A DNA stretch of 64,000 nucleotides from the NCBI GenBank assembly GCA_016110215.1, contig JADWQD010000010.1:1302001-1366000 (forward strand), written 5' to 3'. The DNA is from Capronia americana. Taxonomy: Eukaryota > Ascomycota > Eurotiomycetes > Chaetothyriales > Herpotrichiellaceae. This document shows positions 51,750-63,151 of this stretch, piece after piece. Under the pieces are notes generated by a model. That model had not been told where the DNA came from and did not search any database. It saw only the letters and a program-made list of their open reading frames with translations. Each line of letters starts with the position of its first letter. The stretch's first letter is position 1. Both the position numbers and the translations under genes were made by a program.

Positions 51750-52318
51750 ATGCCTCCCTCCAGCTCCGAACCACCTCCCCCCAGTTTCGAGCTTTCGAGT
51801 CAAAAAGATGTGGAGAAGTCCAAGATGTCGAGGTCGGTACAATACAACCACCTCGACGCGACTCTGCTGTATGAGCGTCAACGATGCCAGCGGGCTGCTG
51901 AACGGCACAATGCAGCCTGCAAGCTTGGACAGCAGGCTTAACCGAGCAAGCAGTGCACAACTTGTTGATCACGGTGGCTGATCCCAGTCAAGACACGACG
52001 CACAAATTCCCATCGCAGAAACGTGGCAAGGCCTACGTTGGCCTTGGAGTCAAAGTCGAGGCGCCCTTGACATGCACATACGAGTACAATCTCAGAGTCT
52101 TTGGCGACGTCCACGTGGGCAAGTACTGCACGTTTGATGATGCTGGCATAATCGAAATAGGACCTCGCACGACTACTGGCCGGGGCGTAACTATTTTGAC
52201 GACAGACTGCTGCAAAGACCTTGATCGTCGAAAAGGGCCCAAAGGTTCCTGGATGGCAAATGATGTTTACGAGTACATTGCTTCAGAAGTGGGATCTTGG
52301 TGTCGGGCGGCGGATTGA
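51750..52318 (+). pseudogene. Decayed maltose/galactoside-type O-acetyltransferase
   Basis: The 5' frame (51750-51941) carries the N-terminal maltose-acetyltransferase motif YNHLDATLLYERQRCQRAAE then RHNAACKL and stops at a TAA. The next frame, shifted by one base, continues the family sequence at once: TEQAVHNLLITVADPSQDTT then HKF, followed by left-handed beta-helix hexapeptides (VKVEAPLTCTYEYNLRVFGD, VHVGKYCTFDDAGIIEIGPR, GVTILTTD). No GT donor lies at the break to explain it as an intron. The product then ends early (52318) in the middle of the helix domain; the usual further hexapeptide turns are absent, and VYEYIASEV looks like a second lesion. Intact enzymes acetylate sugars from acetyl-CoA. 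I read this as a degraded gene; a sequencing error could explain the frameshift but not the truncation. Confidence 0.75.
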
Positions 52319-53636
52319 AGAACTCAACGAGAGTGACGACTGATGCATAACCCACCCACACAGCCACGTGACATGGCTAGTGGTGATTGAGGGAGATTGA
52401 ATCGATTGTAACACCTCAAAGAAGGGCGCTCTTTCAGTATAGATATGATGTTGTGGCTGACAGGTGTTCTGAGAGCGAATCCTAGGGGAGTCAACTCATC
52501 AGGGATATTCGGCATCGAAGGCGAGCGACAAGGACGGTAGAAAAGACGGAACAAAAGCAGCCACAACGGAGCGAAAAGGGCACGAGCCACTCGGACAGCA
52601 ACCTACGTACGAGAAATCAGTTTGCTCTTTATGACAAAAGTATGGTGAGAATTCCCCGTGGGCAGAGATCAGGCAAGAATGACAATGGCAATGATGACGA
52701 GGGATGGTATGAGTTCCAGCACGGAGCAGCTGATCGCAAGGGAATCGTTCGAGCTGAGCAAGGCTGGGCGATCGGATAACCAGTGAAATGATCTCCTTGT
52801 CTCTCTGCAAGGATGCAAGGGACACCGGGAATGGGAAGGCTTGCACTCCGATGAGCTGGTGAATGCCGCTGCTGTACGGGGCATCTCCGTGGGCGGACGA
52901 CAACCTTGTTGACAAAAGCCGAATTCAGGCAGAGTCTGCTGTATTATGGTATAGTAGAGCGACACAGTAACGGATCAATGTTTTGAGATCTGTCTCGAAG
53001 TCTCTTGCTGGCATATTGCACATACTTGCCGAACGAATCATAGATGGGTGCCCTGCGAGGCGTAAAGGCCGGCTTTGTAGTAGAGAGTGTGACTGCGCGC
53101 ATATCCTGCAGAACGGTTAGCACTCACGATCAGTCCCAGTGATGTCCTGAACAGCTCTAGGTATAGAAGGCATGAAGCGGCAACCGCCCAACCAGACACC
53201 AACCATCTTCTGTAAGAGCACACCAAGTCCACAGGACTTCGATTCTAGAAATAGAGCATTTGAAGTGTGTGGAATTGAGCAGCAGCGTTCTCGGACATCC
53301 GCCAAAGATCTATAGACTTATCTCGAACATTCAGTTTGCTTTCAACCTGCCGCCGCCAGCTAATGAGCGGGCCAAGGACCATTGCTTCGCCGGGCACCTT
53401 GGCCAGGCTGATGCAGTAATTGCCGGCGTCTTTCAGATACCGGTCGACATGGTCATCCGCCAACTCCCGTAAAGTGCCGTAACATCTCCAACCTCCTATC
53501 ATAAGCTCCGTGAAACTGGGAATGAAACCATATTGGCATGTTTGACACCAGACATTCGGAGCTGTGTGATCAGCATATCCGCTGGCCAACTGTGATCTCG
53601 GTGGCATTGCTCTTCCAGATGTTGGCGAGGCTCTGA
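52319..53636. other. 1.3-kb region without a confident gene
   Basis: Follows the acetyltransferase relic and the SIP5 stop. A 131-codon minus frame (53245-53640) begins at an ATG overlapping the SIP5 stop as ATGA. It has Cys and Trp residues (WCQTCQYGFIPSFTELMIGG) but no known domain. Other frames look random. Confidence 0.45.
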
Positions 53637-56132
53637 TCATAGGTGTGACACTGTTGCAGATGCTTCAACGACAGGCTGTGCTTTCGTCTCCGTCGCGCCA
53701 GAGTTACTCTGCTGCTTCGAATCCGCATCTGACGACACAGCACGACTCAAGTCATCAGCACTTGAGTCTTCATCAGCTCTGAACGGATTCTCATCTTCAG
53801 AGTACTTCCGGAGCTTGGGTGACTGATCGCGTGCAGCATTCTCAACATGAGCACTGTCGTTGTCTTTCTCGTCCTCTCCGATCATAGCGGCAAGACTTCT
53901 GAAATTAAACATGGGTTCCAGGCTTCCGGGGGGTGGAGTTCCTGTGCCTGTAAATGTTGCTGCTGGGCCCGGTTCAACGAACGAGGACGATGCGGACGAC
54001 GCATTTGACATCTGCCGCAGATGGGAGCGCCTGAAGGGCTCGGCCGCCGTAGGAATCGGGATAGAGCTGGCGACAGACTCCTGGCTGGTGGTACCGGAAA
54101 GCGACAAAGCTGGAATGTAGAATGGTCGCGGTGGGTCGTCCTCGAGTTTTGTCCCGTCGGCAGGTGGCGTATCGCCGCGTTCGACCCCCTTGCCTTTGCT
54201 GGTCGTGGAATCATCGTCTTGGCCCAAGGAAAGGTTGCTTTGAGACCTCTCCATCAGGCTGCTCGACGCATCCCCGTTACTACCGTTCGAGTTCAGTGTG
54301 AACAAACTGTTCTTGCGAGCGGCTTTCTCAGCCTTCTTGGTCTCTTTCTCCTTCTTCTTCGCTTCTTTCTTGGCTTCTTTGTCTTCCTTCTTTCGACGCT
54401 CCTCCTCCGAGGCCAGGCTCAACCTGATGGCTTCCATCATCATCATATCTTCCAAGTCATCCATCCGACTCCTCCGAGAGCTACTACCTCGCGGAGGTGG
54501 CAGAAAGACGCTCGCCCGGGGTTCGCCAGCAGCTTCTTGCTGGCGCTGTGCATGTCTTTCTGCCAGCATAGCAAGCGCACTCATACTTGAGCTGGCACCG
54601 TTCTCGCCACCTTCTAAGGTGGGCCGCCTCAGCACGCCACGGCGACTGAATGCGGCAAAGGCTCGAGAATCAGCACCTTGACCGTTCATCAAGTAGGCTG
54701 CTGTATGCAAAGCAGTAGCAGCGGCAGACCGTCGAGCAGCGTGAGCTCGAGCGGCGGCTAACTTGTTCGCCCAGTCAGGACGAATTTTGTCTGTCGTAAT
54801 GACTTCTGGAGCGTTTGCAGATAAGGATGTGCCCCGCCTGCGGCCAGGCGCAGGCGATAAGTTCCCAGAAGAAAACGAGGTTTGAGAGGACATGGCCGAC
54901 GTAACTTGATATGGGTGAGATCCGAGGCCATAAGCAAGCCCTCTCCGGAATGGAGGCGGCGTGTAGGTAATACCGAAATCGGGAGTCTTGCAATACGGGC
55001 AAGTTGCGATCTCGGAGACAAGTAGACCATCCGCCTGCGCTTCACGCTCCGCTTCCGAGACGGGCGGCGCGTTCGGGTCTGGTTGCTCGTGTTCCGGGGG
55101 ATGAGGATCAGGTCGCTTGATTTGCACAAAGCATTCCGAACAGATGGGCTGTTCGCAGCACCTAGTGGTGTTGAGGTATGGAGGATAGTATAGGAAGCAA
55201 ATTGGGCATTCTGACGCGTCCTTGTAAAGGTACACCTCGATGGGCTGTCCGTTGACGAAGGGATCGTGCGGTAGCTGGATTTCTCTAGGGGTCATATTCG
55301 CATGAGAGTTACCTCGTGATGATGTCGCCAAGGATGCCAATGTCTTCGCTCGAGCCCTGAAAGTGGTGGCTCCCGGTGAGCCGGATAATGGAGGCGAGCC
55401 GGGGGATGGAAGTGGGAGCGAGTTGAGGGGAGGCGATAACGGACCGGAACTATCTGACTGAAAGGACTGCGACCTGCCTCCAATCGGCACTGTAAGACTC
55501 TTCAGGGCAGACTCTTTGTTCCAATCTTTGGTTACATTTTTGGCCAGTTGGTATTCGAGCTCGGGAGGCACTTCGTCGGCTGGAGGAATAGTCATGCCTC
55601 GAGCGGCAGCCATCAATTGATGCTCAGCCCATGAGTCCGAGTAATCGTTGAGTCCTCTCCAGAACGGGGCCAGTCGACGCTCAATCTAAATTGCGTCAGC
55701 AATCGTTCACTTCTTCAGTATGTATGTGCTCACCATAAGCTGCCGGACGACTGCTTTGTTGAAGTCCTCTGTACCGACATAGACACCTTGGGTGACGAGA
55801 TATCCGCCGTCGACATGCTCTTCTTTCATACTGCGCTCGCGCTCCTTGAGTCTCGCCGCTCTTTCCTTTTCTGCTTTTCTGGCCTCCCTCTCCACTTTTG
55901 TCTCGCGCCGCTGTTCAAGCGAAGTCGCATCTTGATCACCGCTTCCGCCTATGCCGAGGAAGGAAAAGTCGGGTCGGCTGCCTCTCCGCTGTCGAGATGG
56001 ATGCCCAGGGCGCAGCGAAGCCTCCGATCCGTTCAGCTGCCCATCTGGCCGTGTGGTTGGACTTGTACTACCACTGACTCGAGGGCCAGAAGAGCCGTGG
56101 CCACGTGCTTCTTTCGTCTGAGAGTTGCCCAT
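53637..56132 (-). CDS. SIP5: SNF1-interacting protein Sip5 homologue
   Basis: Exons 56132-55734 and 55685-53637 give 815 residues. Yeast Sip5 binds the Snf1 kinase and the Reg1/Glc7 phosphatase, linking to glucose regulation. The start MGNSQTKEARGHGSSG has an N-myristoylation-like MGNS. A charged helix (REARKAEKERAARLKERERS) is followed by VTQGVYVGTEDFNKAVVRQL and, across the 48-bp intron, IERRLAPFWRGLNDYSDSWA. The diagnostic zinc-binding part is near residues 290-370: CPICFLYYPPYLNTTRCCEQ then PICSECFVQIKR, and later ATCPYCKTPDFGITYTPPPF. The C-terminal half is disordered apart from a long Lys/Glu helix. No in-frame extension upstream of the MGNS start is convincing. Confidence 0.88.
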
Positions 56133-56952
56133 GATGGGTCGATGTCTGGATCGATGGACAACCTCGTTGCTATTAAGAGACACCAGTCCTGCTTAGTCGT
56201 TGCCACATTTTAGGCCTCCTATGAAATTCCGGGGGAAGTCATGGACGGCTTTGGTGGGAAATGGCCTGGATTCTCTGTCGAATGCGGAAGTTGATCCAGC
56301 AGCTGTCCGAGGAGCGAGAATACGATCACCACGCGGTCCGGATAGAGCGGAGCGTTCAGCAGTAGAAGGAGTGGCAAGGAGGATGCTGAGGTTCGATGGG
56401 AAATAGGTCTTGGGGAGCAATGAGGATGATGTAAAAATGGTTGTGGAATGATGCGTGATCTCACACGGCTGTGATATGTAGTGTCCACGCACGCAGTAAG
56501 ATATTGCAGTAGTCGATGCAGTAGCAGATGGACAAGAGGCAGCCCGCCAAGTTCTTTGCACCCTGGCACGACGTCAAGCCTTACTGTGCCTTGGTGTGCT
56601 GCACCTGATGCAGGGTGCTTAGAAGAGGGACAGATGAGGATGATGTTCGGCAATACGTTATGAGGACGGAGGGGAATCTGAGAGGTGTCATCCGGGCTCG
56701 AACGATAACGATACGGAGGGCGGCCCAGCCGGCACCATGGCTGAAGGCCCCGCATCCCCCTCCCGTCAAGCTTTAAGGGTGCGCGCGTGCCTGAACCCAT
56801 CCGAGTTTGGCATGCCTACGAGGTAGAGGCGTGCAAATTGCATCTTCAAAATTCGTCCAACCTCGCCAAGCGAACAACATAGCCGCCAGACGTCGCAAGC
56901 GCCAGCTCTTGTGCCATCTTCGAGGGCGCGTGTGGTCAGACATGCTTTCGAC
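56133..56952. promoter_or_regulatory. Divergent promoter SIP5 / NOL8-like gene
   Basis: 820 bp. Open frames without domain features. If translation of the NOL8-like gene begins at the upstream in-frame ATG (56911), the region is 42 bp shorter. Confidence 0.45.
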
Positions 56953-58431
56953 ATGGTCCCAGATCTGATGCGACTCCATATAACGCCCTTCAACCCGGAT
57001 CTTTCCAGCATTGTCGTTGGCCCGCAACTGTTGGAATTGGTCTCCAGCGTCTCCTACCATACAATCCAGACTTTTCCCGAGAACAACTACGGATACATTG
57101 AACTTCCAAGGATGGAAGGCGAGAAGCTTAAGAAGAAGCTCAATGGAGCAATCCTAAAAGGGAAGAAGATAAAGATCGAAGAAGCGCGGCCGAAGAAGCG
57201 GAGGCGCATCGAAGAATCCGACGAAGAGGCGGCAAAAGAGGAACCCAAAGCTACAACACCGATGAAGTCGAAGAAATCGACGAACGAACACAATGTCATT
57301 ACAGGACATGAGTTGCCGACAGACCGTAAAGTCAAGCGTGGATGGACAGAGGCAAGGTCTACCAGGTCAGGCAAGCAGGACAAGACCAAGCCTCACTCGA
57401 CGACCTCAAAATATACAGATAAGGATGAACTTCTTTTTCGCACGAAACTGCCTGCCAACAAGTCTGATCTGGCAACGACAAAGAAAGAGAAAGGCAAGCC
57501 AAAGAGGCAGAAGAACAGAGACCTCGCGGTGCAAGTGCACGAGTTTGAGAAGTCAACACAACAACCCTCCTTCCTCAAACAAGAGGCGGGGTTGGGCATC
57601 AAGGCCAACCTGCAGTATGTTGAGGGGCAAGGGTGGCTGGATGAGTCCGGCCAGGTGGTTGAGGAAGAGAATCCGCGGGCTGCTAAGCTGCGTGAGATAG
57701 CCAAACCACGGCCTCAATCGAAGCGCGAACCCGCGAAAGAACGGGATCTATCTTCCGCAACATCCGCGTCTTCATCTGATGATGACGACTCTCATGAGGC
57801 GGAAGAGGTTTCCAAAACTACCGAGGTCGACTCTGATAATGAGACCAGTAGTTCAGGGTCCTCTTCGAGCTCAGAATCAGCCGAAGAGACAGAGGAGAGC
57901 GCATCACCACGGACAACATCTGACGTCGCGGAGGCGAACGGAGAGCCAGAAGTCCATCCTCTGGAAGCTCTCTTCAAGAAACCAAGCAAGCCCGCCTCGC
58001 AGGATATCGCGAAGCCCTCGTTAGAAATCGCAACGTCTTTCTCTTTTTTCGACGCCGAGGACGCCGATGATCTCGAGGATGAGGACGCAGTCGTTCCAAT
58101 GACACCGTTCAGCTCCCAAGAGTATCGTTCGAGGGGTCTCCGTAGCGCCGCCCCAACACCCGACACAGCTCATCCAAGCAGATTCAACAGTTATGGCAGT
58201 TCAGGGCTACCAGGGGATGAGGACATGGAGGAGGATGAAGAACCCCAACCAGACGGACCGTCTTCTAAGAAACAGGCTGCTGAGACTGCTTTACGTACTC
58301 CAAGCGAATTCGAGAAGAAATTCTGGGAGAGTCGAGCTGACAACAATCGAGCTTGGAAGCTGCGACGAAGGACTGTGCTTAAGGAGAAACGGCAGCGCGA
58401 GAACAAGGCACGGAGACCCCAACATTGGTAG
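56953..58431 (+). CDS. NOL8-like nucleolar RRM protein
   Basis: An intronless gene of 492 residues from the ATG at 56953 (506 from 56911, 487 from 56968). Residues about 5-75 are a divergent RRM: MRLHITPFNPDLSSIV, VSYHTIQTFPENNYGYIELP, KLKKKLNGAILKGKKIKIEE, ending in the basic RPKKRRRIEE. The middle is lysine-rich, then a Ser/Asp/Glu tract (TSSSGSSSSSESAEETEE) as in nucleolar proteins. VHPLEALFKKP, FSFFDAEDAD and the C-terminal EFEKKFWESRADNNRAWKLR are family-type motifs. Animal NOL8 has an N-terminal RRM and a similar tail and functions in the nucleolus. A role in ribosome biogenesis is inferred. Start choice is uncertain; conservation begins at MRLHIT. Confidence 0.78.
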   Translation: MVPDLMRLHITPFNPDLSSIVVGPQLLELVSSVSYHTIQTFPENNYGYIELPRMEGEKLKKKLNGAILKGKKIKIEEARPKKRRRIEESDEEAAKEEPKATTPMKSKKSTNEHNVITGHELPTDRKVKRGWTEARSTRSGKQDKTKPHSTTSKYTDKDELLFRTKLPANKSDLATTKKEKGKPKRQKNRDLAVQVHEFEKSTQQPSFLKQEAGLGIKANLQYVEGQGWLDESGQVVEEENPRAAKLREIAKPRPQSKREPAKERDLSSATSASSSDDDDSHEAEEVSKTTEVDSDNETSSSGSSSSSESAEETEESASPRTTSDVAEANGEPEVHPLEALFKKPSKPASQDIAKPSLEIATSFSFFDAEDADDLEDEDAVVPMTPFSSQEYRSRGLRSAAPTPDTAHPSRFNSYGSSGLPGDEDMEEDEEPQPDGPSSKKQAAETALRTPSEFEKKFWESRADNNRAWKLRRRTVLKEKRQRENKARRPQHW

Positions 58432-58924
58432 ATGGTGATGTTGGGTCGCGAGCCGCGTAGCTTAATACAGTACCCTCACCCTGGCTTCATAGGGCTGGCC
58501 GCAAGCCGCCCGGGCTGTCACCGACTGTAGGGGACTGTTCGGAGACTGTCACACGAGGCTTGCGCTGACTCATCCCATTACACAGCTTTGCCGGCCTTCG
58601 ATTGGCCGAAGATTCCTGAATTTCGGGAGCCTGAAATCCTCATGGCAATCCGTTCACGAGCGAGAATAACAAGTCCTTCTGTCAATCTCTTGTGCTCACT
58701 TCCCGTGCTATGAAATCCGACCCTCTGATTACTTAGAGAGTGCGCCGAGAAATATCGCCCAGAAAGACCACCCTTCCAGAATCAGCGTCTGGCTTACGCG
58801 TAGCATCCGGACAATTACACTTTACTCATATCTTCTTCAGCTTGAATCCTCCATCGTTGTCATGACAGCCTCCGCGTTGTCCAGCACTCGCACATCGGAG
58901 TCCCAGTAGAGTCTCGCCCTTCTC
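58432..58924. promoter_or_regulatory. Tandem intergenic: 3' of NOL8-like gene, promoter of Zn2Cys6 gene
   Basis: Three GACTGT units lie within 58521-58550. No other feature recognised. Confidence 0.5.
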
Positions 58925-60254
58925 ATGCCGCAAAAGAATCAGCGACGTTCTCACACGAAAAGCAAGAACGGGTGCTCTCAGTGCAAGGTCCGGCGCATCA
59001 AGGTCCATTTACATCTGCCAGCTCCGACTTACTCTGCCTTGCTGACTTGAAGCCTAGTGCAATGAGAGCCATCCGGTTTGCAACAATTGCGAGCGCCGCC
59101 AGATAATCTGCGACTTCTCTCTCACCCCCGGGGCTAGCAACTCGCCGAGCAATGACGCGCGAACACAATCGAGCCAAGCAGGCTCGGTCAGCGGATTGCA
59201 ACGTACGCCAACACAGCCGGTAGTAGATCCCTTCCAGCAACCCGACCTTGTTAGCACCAAGAAGACAACCGACTTGGACGTGACTGATCTCCGGCTGATG
59301 CACCATTTCACCAGCGTGGTTGCCCTTGACCTGGCCAATGCGCAAACTCCCGAGGCGCAAGCGCTGTGGCAGGTACACGCGGTGAAGTTGGGGTTGAAGC
59401 ACGAATTCCTCCTCAGAGGCATCCTCGCCGTCTCAGCTTTTCATCTCGCCTATCTTTATCCCGACAGAAAGGCTGAATATGAGCTCATTGGGACGAGGCA
59501 TCAGAGCCTGGGGCTGACAGAGTTTCAAGAGACTCTGGCGCATGTCGACGAAACGAATTGTCATGCGCTTTTCGCATTCTCATGCCTGCTGATTGTCCTA
59601 GCATTCGCGTCCAGTGCGAAGGAAAAGCCAGAGGATTTCACACGTGACGTGCTTCATTGGTTCTATCTACTGAGAGGTGCGAACATTGTGCTAAACATGC
59701 ACCACGATACAATACGGTGTAGCTTTCTCAAGCCGCTCCTGGATGAGATGGCTCACATGGAGACCACCGCGGCCTACAGATTTCCGGACACAGACCAGAT
59801 AACAAAGCTGTTCCGTGTGTGCAATTCACCCGAGCACGACAAGGAGACCGCCCAAGCCATTGATTTGGCGATCCACTCTCTTCTCAGCACCTTTGTCCAA
59901 GCTTCGTTGCTGAAGACTCGGGGAGACGGAACAGTCCTGGCAACATTTGTTTGGCCTATCAATCTGCCCCCGAGATTCCTTGATCTCCTCAGCGAGAAAC
60001 AACCTGAGGCTATGGTCATCCTCGCACACTATTGTGTTCTTATCCATTGGGGAGAGTGCGTCAAAGAAGATACCTGGTTTATCAGCGGATGGGCGGCATA
60101 CATGCTCGAAACGATCACCGAGTCGATACCGGATGTCTGGCAAGAGCAGCTCGAATGGCCGGCCATGATGATCACGAAGGAAGAGGTGCAACCCAGCGAT
60201 AAACCGACGCCCCTGGTCCGAAATCGCTCTCTAACATCGATGGGCTGTGGATGA
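58925..60254 (+). CDS. Zn2Cys6 transcription factor, Upc2/Ecm22-like
   Basis: Exons 58925-59002 and 59058-60254 give 424 residues. The binuclear cluster occupies residues 17-44 with all six cysteines (17, 20, 27, 34, 37, 44): NGCSQCKVRRIK in exon 1, then CNESHPVCNNCERRQIICDF in exon 2. The preceding RRSHTKSK basic arm is typical of Upc2-like sterol-response regulators. The rest is the short all-helical effector domain of that subfamily: LRLMHHFTSVVALDLANA, LKHEFLLRGILAVSAFHLAY, FQETLAHVDETNCHALFAFS, WFYLLRGANIVLNMHHDTI. DNA target and ligand are unknown; many such genes are not sterol regulators. The 55-bp intron has an unusual GTCCAT donor but a good GCTGAC branch site, and cuts exactly before Cys27. 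Confidence 0.9.
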
Positions 60255-61365
60255 TTTCATGCACCTCAATATCTCGACCTGACATGTCCCAAGGATCGAG
60301 TAAAATGGGTCTCTGTACATTAGGGAAAGCGAACTTCTGCTCTCGCTTCATGATATTTGCGGACTATTGGTCTTACGACAGGGGACAGGGCATCGATATA
60401 ACTGTCGCGGGAGCAGCCTGCTCCTAGCAAGGCGGAAATGGTGGCAGGGGCCTCAAGGTCTAGGGGACCACGTCGGAGATGATGCCAACTCTCCTTCTGC
60501 GATATAGGCAGATATTGAAGGATTGACGACGCAGACTCTCGGGCTCTGGCTCCCTTTGGGCAACATCGGTTGTTTCCCGATTGTAAAACGTACACATGCA
60601 AATTCATTTCTCACGCAACGGCCACAAAGGCAGAACGTACGAAGATGGTCCCTGCTGACCAAGGTGTGCAAGGGTGCTGCTGGCCCGGAGAAAAGTAACA
60701 CCGACCCAGATTTTGCTGCAGGCGAGGCTGTGGGGGCGTAGACACTCGCAGTTAATACCTCGTCTCCTCGTACATGTTCCTTGGTGCTGCCCGCGACTTA
60801 GATTCGCCTTCGCTACATCTACTGCCTTCTGCTTACAAGGTACTGTTTGACAGTTGCTCTACAACGGCATACTTCCAACCATGACTCGTCCAAGAACCCG
60901 CAGAAGACCTTCCTGCAGTCTAGACCGCAGAGCCCAAACTCTTCCAGTGGAGCCATTGTGAAACGCTTCAAGCGCCTCCTTACGACAGCGAAGCTGCAAC
61001 CACAGCCAACCATCTCTCTCCTGACACGAAACTCAAGCCTCCCTACGCCTGCATCTTGCGTCGTCGCTTCATGGTCTTCGTGCGCTGTGCGTTTCATTTT
61101 CTCCCTCTCATTCCTTCTCTTGCCCAGCATTCAATTCTACCGCCGTTCACTCCCTCTACGCCAAGTTCTCTACGCGCTTTCGGTCACTTCGACAGTGCCA
61201 TTGTTATCTAGCGAGCAGGTCTCGTCCCTCGTTCTCTTCCACTTCATCCGCGAAGCATTCCTCCCACATTCATTACATCTAGAGGGCAAGAATTGAAGAT
61301 ATCGGGGCTTGACGGCTTGACACGACGTCGGCAGGGCCGCCGCCGCAGAAGCAGCAGCAGCAACC
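60255..61365. promoter_or_regulatory. Tandem intergenic: 3' of Zn2Cys6 gene, promoter/leader of tetraspanin
   Basis: 1.1 kb. From about 60990 to 61280 it is C/T-rich, consistent with a long leader. A 149-codon open frame here has no ATG start. No other gene seen. Confidence 0.5.
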
Positions 61366-62101
61366 ATGGCAAACAAAATCCTCATCGTCTTCATTGTCTT
61401 CGACATCATCTTCCTGCTATGCGCAGGCCTCCATCTGTTCATCCCACTGTATACCCGTATGAACATCAAGAACAACACCAATGTGGATAACATCGCCTCG
61501 AACCTGCTGCTGGATCACTGTCCACTTACAGGTAAGAACCCTTTCGCTCACGCTCATACACAAGGGTATTGGCGAATTTCTACTGACCTTCAATTCAGCA
61601 AGCATGGTCAACTCGATCATCATGTTTATCGCCTTCCTCCTCTCGGTCCCCGCCTTCTTCATGCACCGCAACCGCGCATACCTCAAACTCCACGCTACGG
61701 GCGTCGTGATCGCCGCGATCCTGACCTTCGCAATCGGCATCGACATCTGGTTCTCCACGCTGCAGACCAAGAAAAACCTCGCACCCATCTGGAATGGCCA
61801 AAGCCCGGCGATCCAAACCATGCTGCAGGAGAAGTTTCAGTGCTGCGGGTACAGCAACCCGGCGCTGTTCGTCAAGGATAACACGTGCGTCAGCGCGGCG
61901 ACGGCGGCGAGGTTGGGACCATGCATCACGGCGTTCGGGGTGTTTGCGAACAGATTCCTAGACGTGGTGTTCACGACCTTCTTCGGCTTTGTCGCTGTGG
62001 ATATGATGTTGCTGTTGGCCGCGTTGTGCTTGATCAAGGATCGCAGGGAGAAGGAGCGCTATCGACTCATTGATGAGAAGAGGGGATTTGGCCCCATCTA
62101 G
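61366..62101 (+). CDS. Fungal tetraspanin
   Basis: Exons 61366-61531 and 61599-62101 give 222 residues. Four membrane spans: ILIVFIVFDIIFLLCAGLHL; SIIMFIAFLLSVPAFFM; LHATGVVIAAILTFAIGIDI; and FGFVAVDMMLLLAALCLI. The large extracellular loop between spans 3 and 4 contains the tetraspanin CCG motif (FQCCGYSNPALF) and two further cysteines (NTCVSAA, LGPCIT), which would form the disulfides. The last 18 residues are a charged cytosolic tail. Tetraspanins organise membrane protein clusters; some fungal members (Pls1) are needed for host penetration, but nothing here shows which subgroup this is. The intron is canonical. Confidence 0.88.
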
Positions 62102-63151
62102 ACGGGTAGAGATCGTGTGACGGGGGGATGTTCAGGTTCCGGAACCTGGGGGCAAGGTGCGGGCGTGGCTTCAGCAGAGGTGGTAGGAGAGGAGGCGATG
62201 CATGGTCGACCTGGACCGCCGGGAACTGGTCGGGCCTGTTCGCTGACAGCGACGGTGTTCCTATATCGAAGAAAAAGCAAAGTATCGAAACTAGGAGGGC
62301 GCCGGGTGGAAGTACTTCAGCGAGCCTGTGATTTTTGGTCTGGTGATCTCAAATGTTGCAGGGAGCGAGAGCAATGTTACCCTCCACGCCGGGGGTTTTT
62401 CTGTCAGAATAGAATTCACAAAGAACTACATATATGTACAAATTCATGATGGACGAACAGACACAACCAACGGCATTAGTCACTCGACACGACTGTGATT
62501 GCGACTACGTAGCGAGTGCCCTCTTCGTACCTCGCTTTCCAAGTCGCTGAAAACTCGTGTCTGTCGCTGCAGTGCTGTCCAGGGCGGAAACTATTGACTT
62601 GCGTACTCACACGAGTACGCAGTAGTGTGTGGCATATTTGACTTGCAGGTTACATACCTGGAAGTTGCCGCTGATCGTCCTGTGCGCGTTCGATCAGCAT
62701 CGGGTATCGACATCGTCATTGTTTAACCTGTCGATCTCGGCACGCCTGGACAACGGATTGAGTTTGGTACCAAGCACGAAGCTATAAAGGGGATTTCTAC
62801 TCGTACATTTACTTCCTTTTTTTTTATCGCGGCCCATCTCAAACTGAACGAGCGGTAATCAAGGACAACAATGATTGAGAAGTCAGTTCCTGGGGGTTTT
62901 CGAGACAGGGGTACATGCTGAGTACATTCTGGTTCACCCTAGAAGATTTGGTAATTTACCACTGGGGTTGAGACGGGTCGGTGGTTCTATTCATCGGCCG
63001 CACTGCGGAGAGTTTAAAGATATCGGATTAGTGGAAGAACAGCGTGCAAGGGTCTTGAACAGCGAGCGATGTTGTGAGCAGGAAGCAGGCAGGCACTTTC
63101 CCACGCATGCACGTGAGAGCGACGGAGCCCAACTACGCGTGCATGGTCGAG
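62102..63151. promoter_or_regulatory. Tandem intergenic: 3' of tetraspanin, promoter of SDR
   Basis: 1.05 kb. Holds the 9-bp inverted repeat at 62600-62621 and a T-run at 62817-62825. Open frames lack support. Confidence 0.5.
62600..62621. repeat. Inverted repeat, 9-bp perfect arms, 4-nt spacer
   Basis: TGCGTACTC, spacer ACAC, GAGTACGCA. Located about 530 bp upstream of the dehydrogenase start. Could be a binding dyad or a hairpin in the tetraspanin 3' flank. Confidence 0.75.

Noticed and set aside
60847..61296. 149-codon plus-strand frame before the tetraspanin
   Set aside because: It begins at TTG, has no ATG at its start, and reads like a C/T-rich leader translated into Ser/Leu.
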